A stretch of 64,000 nucleotides of DNA from Cypionkella sp. GTDB lineage: Bacteria > Pseudomonadota > Alphaproteobacteria > Rhodobacterales > Rhodobacteraceae. The notes under the pieces were generated by a model, which was not told the DNA's origin, made no database searches, and saw only the letters and a list, made by a program, of their open reading frames with translations. Shown piece by piece: positions 18,139 through 26,850 of this stretch (the first letter of the stretch is position 1; each line of letters begins with the position of its first letter). The translations under genes and the position numbers were made by a program. The DNA lies in contig NZ_JAQGKQ010000093.1 in the NCBI RefSeq assembly GCF_028290025.1, positions 1-64,000 on the forward strand, given 5' to 3'.

Positions 18139-19644
18139 ATGGAAATCGTGCTTTCCAACATCACAATGCAATTCCCCGGCACCCGTGCGCTGGACGGGGT
18201 GAGCGCAAGTTTTCGCACTGATGAGGTGCATGGTCTGATTGGCGAGAACGGGGCTGGCAAATCTACTTTGGTCAACGTGCTTGGCGGTAGTTTGTTGCCA
18301 TCCTCGGGCACGGTGCAAATTGACGGCCAAGCTGTGCGGCTGTCGTCGCCGCATGACGCGCTGATGCAAGGCATTGCGCATGTCAGTCAAGAGGGCAGTC
18401 TGGTACAGGGCCTTACTGGGGCCGAGAATATTTTGCTCGGAGCCGAGCCGAGCCGGATGAGCGTTGTGATCCGCTCGGCTGCGTTGAACGCACAGGCACA
18501 GGCTTTGTTGGCGCGCTGGTTTCCGCAGGTGCAGATTGATCTGCGCAAGCCGGTAGGCGAATTGCCGATGGCGGATCGCAAAGTGATCGAGATCGTGCGG
18601 GCTTTGCGCGGTGCGGCAAGGCTGGTCATTCTGGACGAGCCGACTGCAACCTTGCCTGCGCGTGAAAAAGAACAGTTGTGGGGCATTATCCGCAGCCTGC
18701 CGAAGCAGGGGGTCGGAGTGGTTCTGATCAGCCATTTCCTTTCGGAAATCAAAGCCTTGTCGGACCGCATTACCGTCCTGCGTGACGGGCGGCATGTTCG
18801 TACTGCCGCCGCTGCAGAGTTGTCTGAGCATGATCTTGTCGATCTGATGCTGCGTCGCACCGGCGGCTCTAATCTGCGCGGGGCGAGTGCAGCGGCGATA
18901 CATGGAGAGACGGTGCTGGAGCTTGCCAATTGGCAGGTTGCGGCTGTCGATGTGCCCCAGTTCCGCCTGCACGCCGGAGAGATTGTCGGCTTGATCGGGC
19001 TGACCGGGGCAGGCCACACCGGCTTTGCGCGGTCGCTGCACAACCCGGCAGGCGCGCGTTGTGCGAGCCTTGTTGTTGCTGGCAAGCCGGTGAAGTTGGG
19101 GACGGTTTCGCAGATGCAGGCGGCGGGGATCGCTTTGGTGCCCGATCACCGCATGGAATATGCGCTTGTCGGCGAATGGACGCTGCGCGAGAATTTGGCG
19201 ATGGTGCATCCGCAGCACGGCGCGATTGGCGCAGGTGTGCTGTCAATTCGGCGTGAGGAAGCCGAGGCGCGGCGGGTGATGACCCTTCTCAACGTCAAGG
19301 CGCATGGCTCGGGCCAGCTTCTGAAAACCCTGTCGGGCGGTAACAAGCAGAAAATCTCGATTGGCAAATGGCTGTATGGTGCCGAGGGCCGCTACCGCGT
19401 GATGATTTTTATCGAGCCAACCGAAGGCGTCGATATTGGGGCGAAAGCTGAGATTTACGCCGAGATGCGCCGTCTGGCGGCATCGGGTGTCGGGATTATC
19501 ATCGCCTCATCCGACCTTTTGGAAATCGAATCCGTGGCGCACCGCGTCATTCCCTTCACCAATCAGCGACCGGGCCCAGAAATTCCGCAAAGCGGGTTTT
19601 CGGAAAGCACCTTCATCGCCGCAATTTCAGGAACCGCAGCATGA
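18139..19644 (+). CDS. Sugar ABC transporter ATPase (RbsA type, two nucleotide-binding domains)
   Basis: 501 residues with tandem ABC domains. Domain 1 has Walker A GENGAGKST, Q-loop SQEG and Walker B ARLVILDEPTA. Domain 2 lacks a canonical Walker A (GLTGAGHTG), as is usual for RbsA-like proteins, but keeps the signature LSGGNKQKISIGKWL. Its Walker B region reads YRVMIFIEPTEGVDIGAK, with isoleucine where LDEPT would be LD. It powers import with the permease that follows, whose start overlaps its stop by 4 bases (ATGA). Length and order are typical of carbohydrate uptake type 2 systems. Confidence 0.92.
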   Translation: MEIVLSNITMQFPGTRALDGVSASFRTDEVHGLIGENGAGKSTLVNVLGGSLLPSSGTVQIDGQAVRLSSPHDALMQGIAHVSQEGSLVQGLTGAENILLGAEPSRMSVVIRSAALNAQAQALLARWFPQVQIDLRKPVGELPMADRKVIEIVRALRGAARLVILDEPTATLPAREKEQLWGIIRSLPKQGVGVVLISHFLSEIKALSDRITVLRDGRHVRTAAAAELSEHDLVDLMLRRTGGSNLRGASAAAIHGETVLELANWQVAAVDVPQFRLHAGEIVGLIGLTGAGHTGFARSLHNPAGARCASLVVAGKPVKLGTVSQMQAAGIALVPDHRMEYALVGEWTLRENLAMVHPQHGAIGAGVLSIRREEAEARRVMTLLNVKAHGSGQLLKTLSGGNKQKISIGKWLYGAEGRYRVMIFIEPTEGVDIGAKAEIYAEMRRLAASGVGIIIASSDLLEIESVAHRVIPFTNQRPGPEIPQSGFSESTFIAAISGTAA

Positions 19645-20636
19645 GCGATCTGACCCATTCCAGCAGCGCAGACCGCCGCGATACGGTCTTGGGGTTTATT
19701 CCCAAGGATTATGTGCAGCGCTACAGCACGCTCGTGGTGCTGGTGTTGATGTTCGTGGTGTTCACGGTGACGGTGGACAAGTTTTTGACGCCGCAGAACC
19801 TGTTGAATATCGCGCAGCAGATTTCGATGCTGACGATTGTGGGCGCGGGGCTGACGTTTGGCTTTGCGGCGAAAGAGATGGATTTGTCGGTGGGCTTTAC
19901 CGTCGGTCTGGCGGGCGTGTTGGTGCCGCTGATGCTGGTGGCGGGATGGTCGCTGCCGATGGCTTTGCTTGCGGGGCTGGCGGCAGGGTTTGCGGTGGGC
20001 GTGCTGAATGCAGGCTTGGTAACTCTGGTGGGTATCCCGTCGCTGATTGCGACGCTGGCAACTGGGTCGATCCTGTTTGGCGTCAACTTCTTGCTGACCG
20101 GGGGCCGTGCGATTTACGGCGGCTTGCCTGACAGCTTTTTGTGGCTGGGGCAGGGGCGCATCTTGGGCATTCCGGTGCTGGCTTACTTTATGATCGGCGC
20201 GGTGGCCTTGGCGTGGTTCGTGATGGAGCGGACGATTTTTGGCCGGTACATGTATGCCGTTGGCGGCAACCAGAAGGCGGCGGAGCTTTCGGGCGTCAAG
20301 GTCCGCCGCTACAAGGCCGCTTCGCTGATCGTCTGTGCGCTGTTTGCGGTGGTGGCGGGCACGCTGCTGTCGGCAAGGCTTGGCTCGGGTCAGCCGAATG
20401 CGGGCGAGCGGTATCTGCTCGACGGTCTTGCCACGGTGTTTATCGGCATGACCATGCTGCGCCCCGGCACGGCGACGGTGTTGGGAACTTTCTTCGGCGC
20501 GTTGTTTATCGGGGTCATCAACAACGGCCTGAACCTGATGGGCATGGACACCTACATTCAGTCAATCGTGAAGGGTGTGATCATCCTTGTCGCGGTGGCC
20601 GTGGTGTCGCGCAGTACAAAACTGAACCTTCTGTAA
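19641..20636 (+). CDS. Sugar ABC transporter permease (RbsC type)
   Basis: 331 residues with about ten hydrophobic segments, including LVVLVLMFVVFTVTVDKFLT and LTIVGAGLTFGFAAKEMDLS. The EMDLSVGFTVGLAGV stretch and GGNQKAAELSGVKVRRYKAA loop are hallmarks of the ribose/xylose permease family. GERYLLDGLATVFIGMTMLR near the C-terminus is also conserved. It overlaps the ATPase gene by 4 bases and is followed after 15 bases by the E1 alpha gene. A single permease gene is normal here, acting as a homodimer. Confidence 0.92.
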   Translation: MSDLTHSSSADRRDTVLGFIPKDYVQRYSTLVVLVLMFVVFTVTVDKFLTPQNLLNIAQQISMLTIVGAGLTFGFAAKEMDLSVGFTVGLAGVLVPLMLVAGWSLPMALLAGLAAGFAVGVLNAGLVTLVGIPSLIATLATGSILFGVNFLLTGGRAIYGGLPDSFLWLGQGRILGIPVLAYFMIGAVALAWFVMERTIFGRYMYAVGGNQKAAELSGVKVRRYKAASLIVCALFAVVAGTLLSARLGSGQPNAGERYLLDGLATVFIGMTMLRPGTATVLGTFFGALFIGVINNGLNLMGMDTYIQSIVKGVIILVAVAVVSRSTKLNLL

Positions 20637-20651
20637 TGATCGGAGACTGAG

Positions 20652-21701
20652 ATGAATCAGCCACAGGCTGTTCACCGGGCTGACGCAGGCTCTAACTCGG
20701 ACCTGCCCCAGCTTTACCGCATGATGCGCCGGATTAGGACATTCGAGGAACGTGTCGGCGAGTTGTTTGTGCGCGGCCAATCGGCGGGGTCGATGTTGCA
20801 TCTGTCAATCGGCGAGGAAAGTGCGGCGGCAGGCGTCTGCGCCGCGATGCGCGACGGCGACAGGTTTACCACGCATCACCGCGGCCACGGTATCTTTCTA
20901 GCGCGCGGTGCGGACCCCGCCCGGATGATGGCCGAGATCGGCGGCAAAGAGGCGGGCTATTGCCACGGCAAGGGCGGCTCGATGCATATCGCCGATATGG
21001 GGCTGGGGCATCTGGGGGCGAATGCGATTGTTGGGGGCGGGATTCCCGCCGTCGTGGGCGCTGGGCTGGCGGCGCGGCATCACAAGACCGGGGCGATCAG
21101 TGCCGCGTTTTTCGGCGATGGTGCGACGGGGCAAGGCATCTTGTATGAAAGCATGAACATGGCGGCGCTGTGGTCGCTGCCGTGCCTGTTCGTCTGCATT
21201 AACAACCAATACGGCATGGGCACACGAATTGATCAGGCCACCGCTAATCCTCGTCTGCATGAACGCGCGCAAGCCTTTGGTTTGGCCGCTGAAACCGTCG
21301 ATGGGCTTGATGTCGAGGCTGTCGCTGAAGCTGGCCGGCGACTGGTTGATGGTGTGCGCGATGGCAAGCCTGCGTTTCTAGTGATTGATTGCTATCGCTT
21401 CTATGGCCATGCACGCAAAGACAAATCGCCCTACCGCGACCCGGGCGAGGAAGAAACCGGCCGCGCCAAGGACCCGGTGGCCTTCGCTCGCGCGGCACTG
21501 ATTGAGCGCAAAGTGTTGGAGGAAAGCGCCTTGGATACGCTGGATGCCGAAGTGGCGGCGGAAATGGACGCTACGATTGATTTCACCGTGGCGCAGCACG
21601 AGCCGCCGCTGTCCTCGATGTTCCGCGATGTTTACGCCCCCGGGGAGCCAGAACCGGAGCCGGTTCGCACTCGGATAGATCGAATTTTGGCGCGCGGTTG
21701 A
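20652..21701 (+). CDS. TPP-dependent dehydrogenase E1 alpha subunit (acetoin dehydrogenase type)
   Basis: 349 residues of the PdhA/AcoA family. The thiamine diphosphate motif runs from GDG (residues 155-157, FFGDGATGQG) to NN (184-185, VCINNQYGMG). HHRGHGIFLARG and CHGKGGSMHIAD are typical of the acetoin-type subunit. With the E1 beta subunit next door it should decarboxylate or cleave an alpha-keto or alpha-hydroxy-ketone substrate and pass the acyl unit to lipoate. The adjacent E2 lacks a normal acyltransferase domain, like AcoC, which favours acetoin-like C-C cleavage over pyruvate oxidation. A GGAG ribosome-binding site is present. Confidence 0.88.
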   Translation: MNQPQAVHRADAGSNSDLPQLYRMMRRIRTFEERVGELFVRGQSAGSMLHLSIGEESAAAGVCAAMRDGDRFTTHHRGHGIFLARGADPARMMAEIGGKEAGYCHGKGGSMHIADMGLGHLGANAIVGGGIPAVVGAGLAARHHKTGAISAAFFGDGATGQGILYESMNMAALWSLPCLFVCINNQYGMGTRIDQATANPRLHERAQAFGLAAETVDGLDVEAVAEAGRRLVDGVRDGKPAFLVIDCYRFYGHARKDKSPYRDPGEEETGRAKDPVAFARAALIERKVLEESALDTLDAEVAAEMDATIDFTVAQHEPPLSSMFRDVYAPGEPEPEPVRTRIDRILARG

Positions 21702-21711
21702 GGGGAATATC

Positions 21712-22707
21712 ATGGCACTTCAAGAAATGACCTACCGCGATGCTTTGCGTAAAGCGCTGGCGGATTCGATGACGGAAAACCCCGATGTGATTATTCTGGG
21801 GGAGGAGGTGGGCCGCTACGGCGGTGCCTATGCCGTGACCAAGGATCTGATCAAGGAATTTGGCCCTGAACGGGTGATCGACACGCCGATTTCTGAACCC
21901 GCGATTGTGGGTGCTGCGGTTGGGGCTGCAATGGCAGGTCTGCGGCCGGTGGCGGAGCTAATGTATGTCGATTTCATCGGCATGACGATGGACCAGCTTG
22001 CCAACCAAGCCGCCAAAATCCGCTATATGTTTGGCGGCCAGATCGGCGTGCCGATGGTTTTGCGCACCCAAGGCGGCACGGGCCGTTCCGCAGGCGCGCA
22101 GCACAGCCAAAGCCTTGAGGCTTACGTGATGCACACTCCCGGTCTGCGGCTGGCGATGCCCGCGACGGTGGCCGATGCCTACCATCTGCTGCGCCAAGCA
22201 CTGACCAAGCCCGACCCGGTGGTGTTCATCGAGCATAAGGCGCTGTATACTCTGAAGGAAATGGTCGATCTGGACGCGCCCGCCCCAGACTGGGGCAAGG
22301 CCGCGATCCGTCGTCAGGGCCGCGATCTGGTGATCGTCACCTATTCGCGCCAAGTGCATTATGTGATGGAGGCTGCGAAAAAACTCGCCGCCGAAGGCAT
22401 TGAGGCGACGGTGATTGACCTGCGCACGCTGAGCCCGCTCGATTTTGACACCATCCGCACCCACGTGGAAAAGACTGGCCGCGCCATGGTGGTCAGCGAA
22501 GGTGTGATGACGGCAGGCGTGGCCGCAGAACTTGCTGCACGGATTTCTGAGGAATGCTTTGATTTTCTCGAAGACCCAGTAATCCGGGTGGCGGGTGAGG
22601 ATATTCCGATCTCGGTCTCGACCGCGTTGGAAACCGGATCGGTTCCCGGCCCGCAACTGATCTTTGAGTCTGCGATGAAACTTCTGTCCTCGCGGGAGGC
22701 CGTGTGA
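21712..22707 (+). CDS. TPP-dependent dehydrogenase E1 beta subunit (acetoin dehydrogenase type)
   Basis: 331 residues, a full-length transketolase-like pyrimidine-binding subunit. Recognisable motifs are ILGEEVGRYGGAYAVTKDL, DTPISEPAIVGAAVGAAMAG, RTQGGTGRSAGAQHSQSLEA and the C-terminal domain start VTYSRQVHYVMEAAKKLAAE. It forms the alpha2-beta2 E1 component with the preceding gene (10 bases apart, strong GAGGGG ribosome-binding site). The stop overlaps the start of the E2 gene, so the complex is probably translated stoichiometrically. Confidence 0.9.
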   Translation: MALQEMTYRDALRKALADSMTENPDVIILGEEVGRYGGAYAVTKDLIKEFGPERVIDTPISEPAIVGAAVGAAMAGLRPVAELMYVDFIGMTMDQLANQAAKIRYMFGGQIGVPMVLRTQGGTGRSAGAQHSQSLEAYVMHTPGLRLAMPATVADAYHLLRQALTKPDPVVFIEHKALYTLKEMVDLDAPAPDWGKAAIRRQGRDLVIVTYSRQVHYVMEAAKKLAAEGIEATVIDLRTLSPLDFDTIRTHVEKTGRAMVVSEGVMTAGVAAELAARISEECFDFLEDPVIRVAGEDIPISVSTALETGSVPGPQLIFESAMKLLSSREAV

Positions 22708-24248
22708 TGCAGCTTGAGCTGACCATGCCGCGTCTGGGGGAGACGATGGACGAAGGCACCATTTTGGGCTGGCTGGTGCAGATTGGCACGGCGTTCAAAC
22801 GCGGCGATGCAATTTTGGAGCTGGAAACCGACAAGACCGTGGTGGAATATCCTGCGTTGGGCGATGGTGTACTGAACGAGGTAATGGTTGGCCCGGGCGA
22901 CCGTGTTGCCGTTGGTGCGCCAATTGCACGGGTGACGGTTGCCAATGCTGCGGATTGGGCGGATGCGACCGCGCCAGCCGAAGCGAGCGTTGCCACGGCA
23001 GCCTTCGCTGTCCTGACGATGCCGCGTCTGGGTGAGACGATGGAAGAAGGGGTCATTGGGCAATGGCTGGTGGCCGAGGGCGCCGCCTATGCTCGGGGCG
23101 ATGCTATTCTTGAGATTGAAACCGACAAGACGGCGGCCGAGGTGCCGGCGCTGTCGGCGGGCCGTCTGTTGCGAATCCTTGCGCAGCCCGGCGCGCGCAT
23201 CGCGGTCGGTCAGCCGATCGCAGAGGTGCAAGGTGAGGTTGAAGCGGTGACGGTTGTTTCGGCGACAGCACCGCAAGTGCCCGAGGCGCAGACCGTTGCC
23301 AAGGCCGCGCCTTCGCTGGGCGATGGTCGATTGCGCGCCACACCCTTGGCTCGCCGTATGGCACGGCAAAAAGGTGTGGCGCTCGGCAGCCTGACAGGCA
23401 CTGGGCGGCGGGGGCGAATTGAGCGCGCCGATGTGGAACGTGCCGATGTAGATCGTGCAGGGCCAGCGGTGGCAGGCTCGGGGTGGCTTGGAACGCCCGT
23501 AGGCCGGGTAGCCTATGAGGTCGAAGGCACGGGTGGGCGCACGCATCTTTTGATCCACGGTTTCGCAGGTGATCGCACGGCGTGGGCGGTTGCGGCTTCG
23601 GCATTGCGCCGGGCCGGGCATCGCACAGCGGTGTTTGATATGCCGGGGCATGGTGAGACCGAGGCAGAGGCGACGGACCTCGCCAATTTGACTGATGCGG
23701 CCGAGGCGCTTGCGGCTATCTTGCCGGGACCGCTGGTTCTGGTCGGTCATTCGATGGGCGCTGCGGTTGCGGTGGCGCTGGCGTCCCGGCTGAGTGCAAA
23801 GGTTGCAGGTCTTGTATTGTTAACGCCTGCGGGCTGCGGGCCGCTGATGGGCGCCGAGTTTGTGCATGGCATGGCAGATGCCACGACGACGGGTGAAGTC
23901 AGCCATCTATTGCGCTTGCTTGGCCCAAAGGGTGGCGCGCTTTCGGATGCTGTGCTGGCCCAAATGGCTGGGCAGATGGCGCGGGGTCGGCTGAAAGCAC
24001 TCGCCGCCGCCTTGGCCTCACCGGATGGTCGCCAGAGGATTGACTTGATCCGAGCGCTGCAGGCACTGCCCGAAGCGCTGCCGATCCGGGCGCTGTTCGG
24101 CACTGAAGACCGCATTGTTTCGGCCACGGATGCGCTGAACGTGCCCGCCCGCGTGGCTGTGCATTTTTTGCCAACGGGACATATGCCGCAATGGGATGCA
24201 CCGCGCGATGTGGTTGAGTTGATCCTGAAAGGAGCCAAAGATGAGTGA
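22707..24248 (+). CDS. Acetoin-dehydrogenase-type E2: two lipoyl domains, E3-binding domain and alpha/beta hydrolase
   Basis: 513 residues from ATG 22707, sharing one base with the E1 beta stop. Two lipoyl domains lie at about 1-78 and 100-178, each with the lipoylation motif ETDKT (lysines K43 and K141). A peripheral-subunit-binding domain follows (about 207-245, ATPLARRMARQKG). From about 265 the protein is an alpha/beta hydrolase: oxyanion HGFAGD, nucleophile S349 in GHSMG, acid in FGTED and histidine in PTGHMPQWD. The classical acyltransferase domain with HxxxD is absent. AcoC of acetoin dehydrogenase has one lipoyl domain plus such a hydrolase, so this is an enlarged relative. No E3 gene is nearby. 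Confidence 0.88.
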   Translation: MQLELTMPRLGETMDEGTILGWLVQIGTAFKRGDAILELETDKTVVEYPALGDGVLNEVMVGPGDRVAVGAPIARVTVANAADWADATAPAEASVATAAFAVLTMPRLGETMEEGVIGQWLVAEGAAYARGDAILEIETDKTAAEVPALSAGRLLRILAQPGARIAVGQPIAEVQGEVEAVTVVSATAPQVPEAQTVAKAAPSLGDGRLRATPLARRMARQKGVALGSLTGTGRRGRIERADVERADVDRAGPAVAGSGWLGTPVGRVAYEVEGTGGRTHLLIHGFAGDRTAWAVAASALRRAGHRTAVFDMPGHGETEAEATDLANLTDAAEALAAILPGPLVLVGHSMGAAVAVALASRLSAKVAGLVLLTPAGCGPLMGAEFVHGMADATTTGEVSHLLRLLGPKGGALSDAVLAQMAGQMARGRLKALAAALASPDGRQRIDLIRALQALPEALPIRALFGTEDRIVSATDALNVPARVAVHFLPTGHMPQWDAPRDVVELILKGAKDE

Positions 24249-24576
24249 CGCTAAAACAAATCTTGCCGCTGCCAAAACGCGTTTAAGCGGTTTAGCCAAG
24301 GCTACGCCTGCGCTGATGCAATCGTTTGCCGGCATCAGCAAGGCCGCCACTGCGCCGGGGCAATTTTCGGCTGCGCAAAAAGAACTGTTGGCGGTGGCTA
24401 TATCCGTGGCGAAGGGCTGCGAGGATTGCATTCTCTACCACCTCGACGCCGCGCGCAGGCATGGTGCGGATGAGGCGGCACTGGTTGAGGTGCTTGAGGT
24501 TGCTGTGGAAATGGGCGGTGGCCCGGCAGTGATGTATAGTGCCAAAGCACTTGACGCGTGGCGCAACCTCGTCTGA
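24241..24576 (+). CDS. AhpD-like carboxymuconolactone decarboxylase-family protein
   Basis: 111 residues, all-helical. The motif KGCEDCILYHLDAARRHGAD contains the CxxC and following histidine that give AhpD-type proteins thiol-disulfide activity. In AhpD this pair reduces a peroxiredoxin using lipoylated proteins as electron source. The gene overlaps the lipoyl-bearing E2 gene by 8 bases, so it could exchange electrons with the E2 lipoyl groups or protect them. That link is inference; the family also holds decarboxylases without the CxxC. Confidence 0.85.
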   Translation: MSDAKTNLAAAKTRLSGLAKATPALMQSFAGISKAATAPGQFSAAQKELLAVAISVAKGCEDCILYHLDAARRHGADEAALVEVLEVAVEMGGGPAVMYSAKALDAWRNLV

Positions 24577-24603
24577 CTTTGGCGTCGTATCGGGGAGGAT
24601 ACT

Positions 24604-26094
24604 ATGGCTTTTTACCTGACCGCCGACGGAGGCACGGAAAGCCTGCGAGCGCGGATTTATGATCTGAACGGCGCTTGCCTTGGGCAGAAAGCTGTGCCGT
24701 ATGAGACTCGCTTTGCGGCGGGTGCGCGGGCTGAACAGAACCCCGAAGACTGGTGGCAGGCGCTGATCACCGCCACCGCAGGCGCGATTGCTGAAGCAGG
24801 AATTGACGCGGGCCAGATAGAGGCGATGTGTTTTGCTACCACCTGCTGCACCGTGGTTGCGCTTGACGAACAAGGCCGTGCGCTGCGGCCTGCGCTGATG
24901 TGGATGGATGTGCGCGCCAACGCCGAAGCCGACGCGGTGCTCGCCACGGGCGATGCGGCGTTAGCGATCAATGGTGCGGGGCAGGGGCCGGTATCGGCTG
25001 AGTGGATGATCCCCAAGGCGCTGTGGTTGAAACGCCACGAGCCCGCAACTTTCGATGCCGCCCATACGATCTGCGAGTATCAGGATTTTCTTATCCTGCG
25101 GCTGACCGGCGAGCGTTGCGCGTCTTTGGATAATGCGGGCCTGCGTTGGCATTATTCCAGTCGCAACGGCGGTTGGGCGCGCGGTATTCTTGCCAAGTTA
25201 GGGCTGGAGGATTTGATCGAAAAATGGCCCGCCCGCGTGGTGCCTCCGGGTGAGGTGGCGGGCACATTGACCCCCCATGCCGCTCATGCCCTGGGGCTTA
25301 GTCAAAGCGTCAAAGTGGTGCAGGGTGGGGCGGATGCATTAATTGGGATGATCGGGCTTGGCGTTGCCCAACCGGGGCAACTGGCGCTGATCACCGGCTC
25401 GTCGCATTTGCTGTTTGGTGTTACAGAGGCACCGCTGCACGCGCCGGGCGTCTGGGGCGCTTATCCTGATATCGTTTATCCGGGGCGCTGGATTGTCGAA
25501 GGCGGGCAAACCTCGACGGGGTCGATCATCAACTGGCTGCGGCGGATGACGGGCGGCACGTTGGATCTGGCCGAGATGAACCGCTTGGCCGAGGCGTTGG
25601 AGCCCGGTTGTGAAGGCTTGATCGTGCAGGACCACTTTCAAGGCAATCGCACGCCCTATACCGATCCGCTGAGCCGGGGTGCGATTGTGGGGCTGACACT
25701 GGCACACGAGCCGCAACACATCTTCCGCGCCATCATGGAAGGCATTGGTTTTGGCACTCGCGCCATTCTGGATGCATTCCGGGCGGGGGGCTATGCATCC
25801 ACCGAGATCACCGTGGGCGGTGGCGCTACGGCGTCGCGGTTATGGATGCAGATACATGCCGATACCGCAGGCTTGCCGGTGCGGATTCCGGCTTCTGCGG
25901 ATGCGCCATCGACTGGATCGGCGGTGCTCGCAGCGCATGGAGCTGGGCGGTTTGCGAGCATCGACGAGGGCATTGCCGCACTGGTGCGGCCCGGTTCGAG
26001 CATTGACCCACGCCCGCGCGAGGCCGCGATGTACGAGGAAATTTATCATAAATACAAGGCGCTGTATCCGGCGCTGAAAGGGGCTCTGGCATGA
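24604..26094 (+). CDS. FGGY-family carbohydrate kinase
   Basis: 496 residues. The N-terminal ATPase fold begins LTADGGTESLRARIYDLNG, followed by FATTCCTVVALDEQGRALRP and ALMWMDVRANAEA. The likely catalytic aspartate is in GGADALIGMIGLG, and the C-terminal half has the FGGY signature region TEITVGGGATASRLWMQIHA. It phosphorylates a sugar or polyol; members act on ribulose, xylulose, erythritol, glycerol and others, and specificity cannot be read here. A GGGGAGG ribosome-binding site precedes it, and its stop overlaps the next start (ATGA). Its phosphorylated product is the likely inducer of the SorC-type regulator. Confidence 0.9.
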   Translation: MAFYLTADGGTESLRARIYDLNGACLGQKAVPYETRFAAGARAEQNPEDWWQALITATAGAIAEAGIDAGQIEAMCFATTCCTVVALDEQGRALRPALMWMDVRANAEADAVLATGDAALAINGAGQGPVSAEWMIPKALWLKRHEPATFDAAHTICEYQDFLILRLTGERCASLDNAGLRWHYSSRNGGWARGILAKLGLEDLIEKWPARVVPPGEVAGTLTPHAAHALGLSQSVKVVQGGADALIGMIGLGVAQPGQLALITGSSHLLFGVTEAPLHAPGVWGAYPDIVYPGRWIVEGGQTSTGSIINWLRRMTGGTLDLAEMNRLAEALEPGCEGLIVQDHFQGNRTPYTDPLSRGAIVGLTLAHEPQHIFRAIMEGIGFGTRAILDAFRAGGYASTEITVGGGATASRLWMQIHADTAGLPVRIPASADAPSTGSAVLAAHGAGRFASIDEGIAALVRPGSSIDPRPREAAMYEEIYHKYKALYPALKGALA

Positions 26095-26840
26095 TCCGCG
26101 AGTTCGATCTGACCGGGCGTCTGGCGGTTGTAACGGGAGGAGCGGCAGGCATTGGCCGTGCAATTTGTGCCGTGCTGGCAGAAGGCGGCGCGAGGGTGGT
26201 GGTTGCCGATCGCAACGCCGAGGCAGCAGCGGCTTTGGCTGCCGAACTGGGCGGCATCGCCCTGCCGCTGGATGTGACCGACCCCGAGAGATGCGAGATT
26301 GCCGCCATCGACCTTATGGCAAACTACGGCCCGGCGGCGATTTTGGTGAACAATGCGGGCATCGTGATGAATGCCACCTCGCTGGAGGTTGATCTGGCCG
26401 ACTGGCGGCGGGTGATTGATGTCAATTTGCACGGCGTGTTTCATACCAGCCGCGCGTTTGGGCGGCATATGGTGGCGGCAGGGCGCGGTAGCGTGATCAA
26501 CATCAGTTCGATCTGCGGTGAGGTGACGGTGCATCCGCAACCGCAAGCCGCCTATAACGCGGCCAAAGCTGGCGTGAACCTGCTGACAAAATCGCTGGCG
26601 GTGGAATGGGCGGGGCGGGTGCGGGTGAACGCTGTGGCGCCGGGATACACTGCGACTGAATTGACGCTGCTGGGTCGGTCAAAACCCGAATGGTTCAACA
26701 CTTGGTTGGCGGGAATTCCGATGGGACGTCTGGCTGAGCCGCGCGAGATCGCGCTGGCAGTGGCTTACCTCGCCTCGGATGCAGCGTCTTATGTCACCGG
26801 CACTGTGCTGACGGTGGACGGCGGCTATACGGCAATTTGA
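26091..26840 (+). CDS. Short-chain dehydrogenase/reductase (first in operon)
   Basis: 249 residues, classical SDR length. Cofactor motif TGGAAGIGRA, NNAG at about residues 85-88, catalytic serine in INISSICG and YNAAK. The C-terminal YVTGTVLTVDGGYTAI is standard. DRNAE after beta strand 2 suggests NAD rather than NADP. It probably oxidises a hydroxyl of the imported substrate or an intermediate. It overlaps the kinase gene by 4 bases and is followed after 10 bases by a second SDR. Sorbitol, ribitol and butanediol dehydrogenases belong to this family, so the substrate is open. Confidence 0.9.
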   Translation: MIREFDLTGRLAVVTGGAAGIGRAICAVLAEGGARVVVADRNAEAAAALAAELGGIALPLDVTDPERCEIAAIDLMANYGPAAILVNNAGIVMNATSLEVDLADWRRVIDVNLHGVFHTSRAFGRHMVAAGRGSVINISSICGEVTVHPQPQAAYNAAKAGVNLLTKSLAVEWAGRVRVNAVAPGYTATELTLLGRSKPEWFNTWLAGIPMGRLAEPREIALAVAYLASDAASYVTGTVLTVDGGYTAI

Positions 26841-26850
26841 AGGAGGAAAC

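Noticed and set aside
17830..19218. Minus-strand open frame of 462 codons opposite the ABC ATPase
   Set aside because: Antisense shadow caused by high GC; the plus-strand ATPase motifs are clear and the antisense product resembles no protein family.
20652..22707. Two-subunit transketolase (as in apiose catabolism) instead of a dehydrogenase E1
   Set aside because: The subunits have PdhA/PdhB-type motifs and lengths, and a lipoylated E2 is encoded directly after them, which a transketolase would not need.
22359..23750. Minus-strand open frame of 463 codons opposite E1 beta and E2
   Set aside because: It is the antisense of well-supported genes with all expected motifs, has no recognisable protein character (rich in R, H and Q) and no ribosome-binding site.
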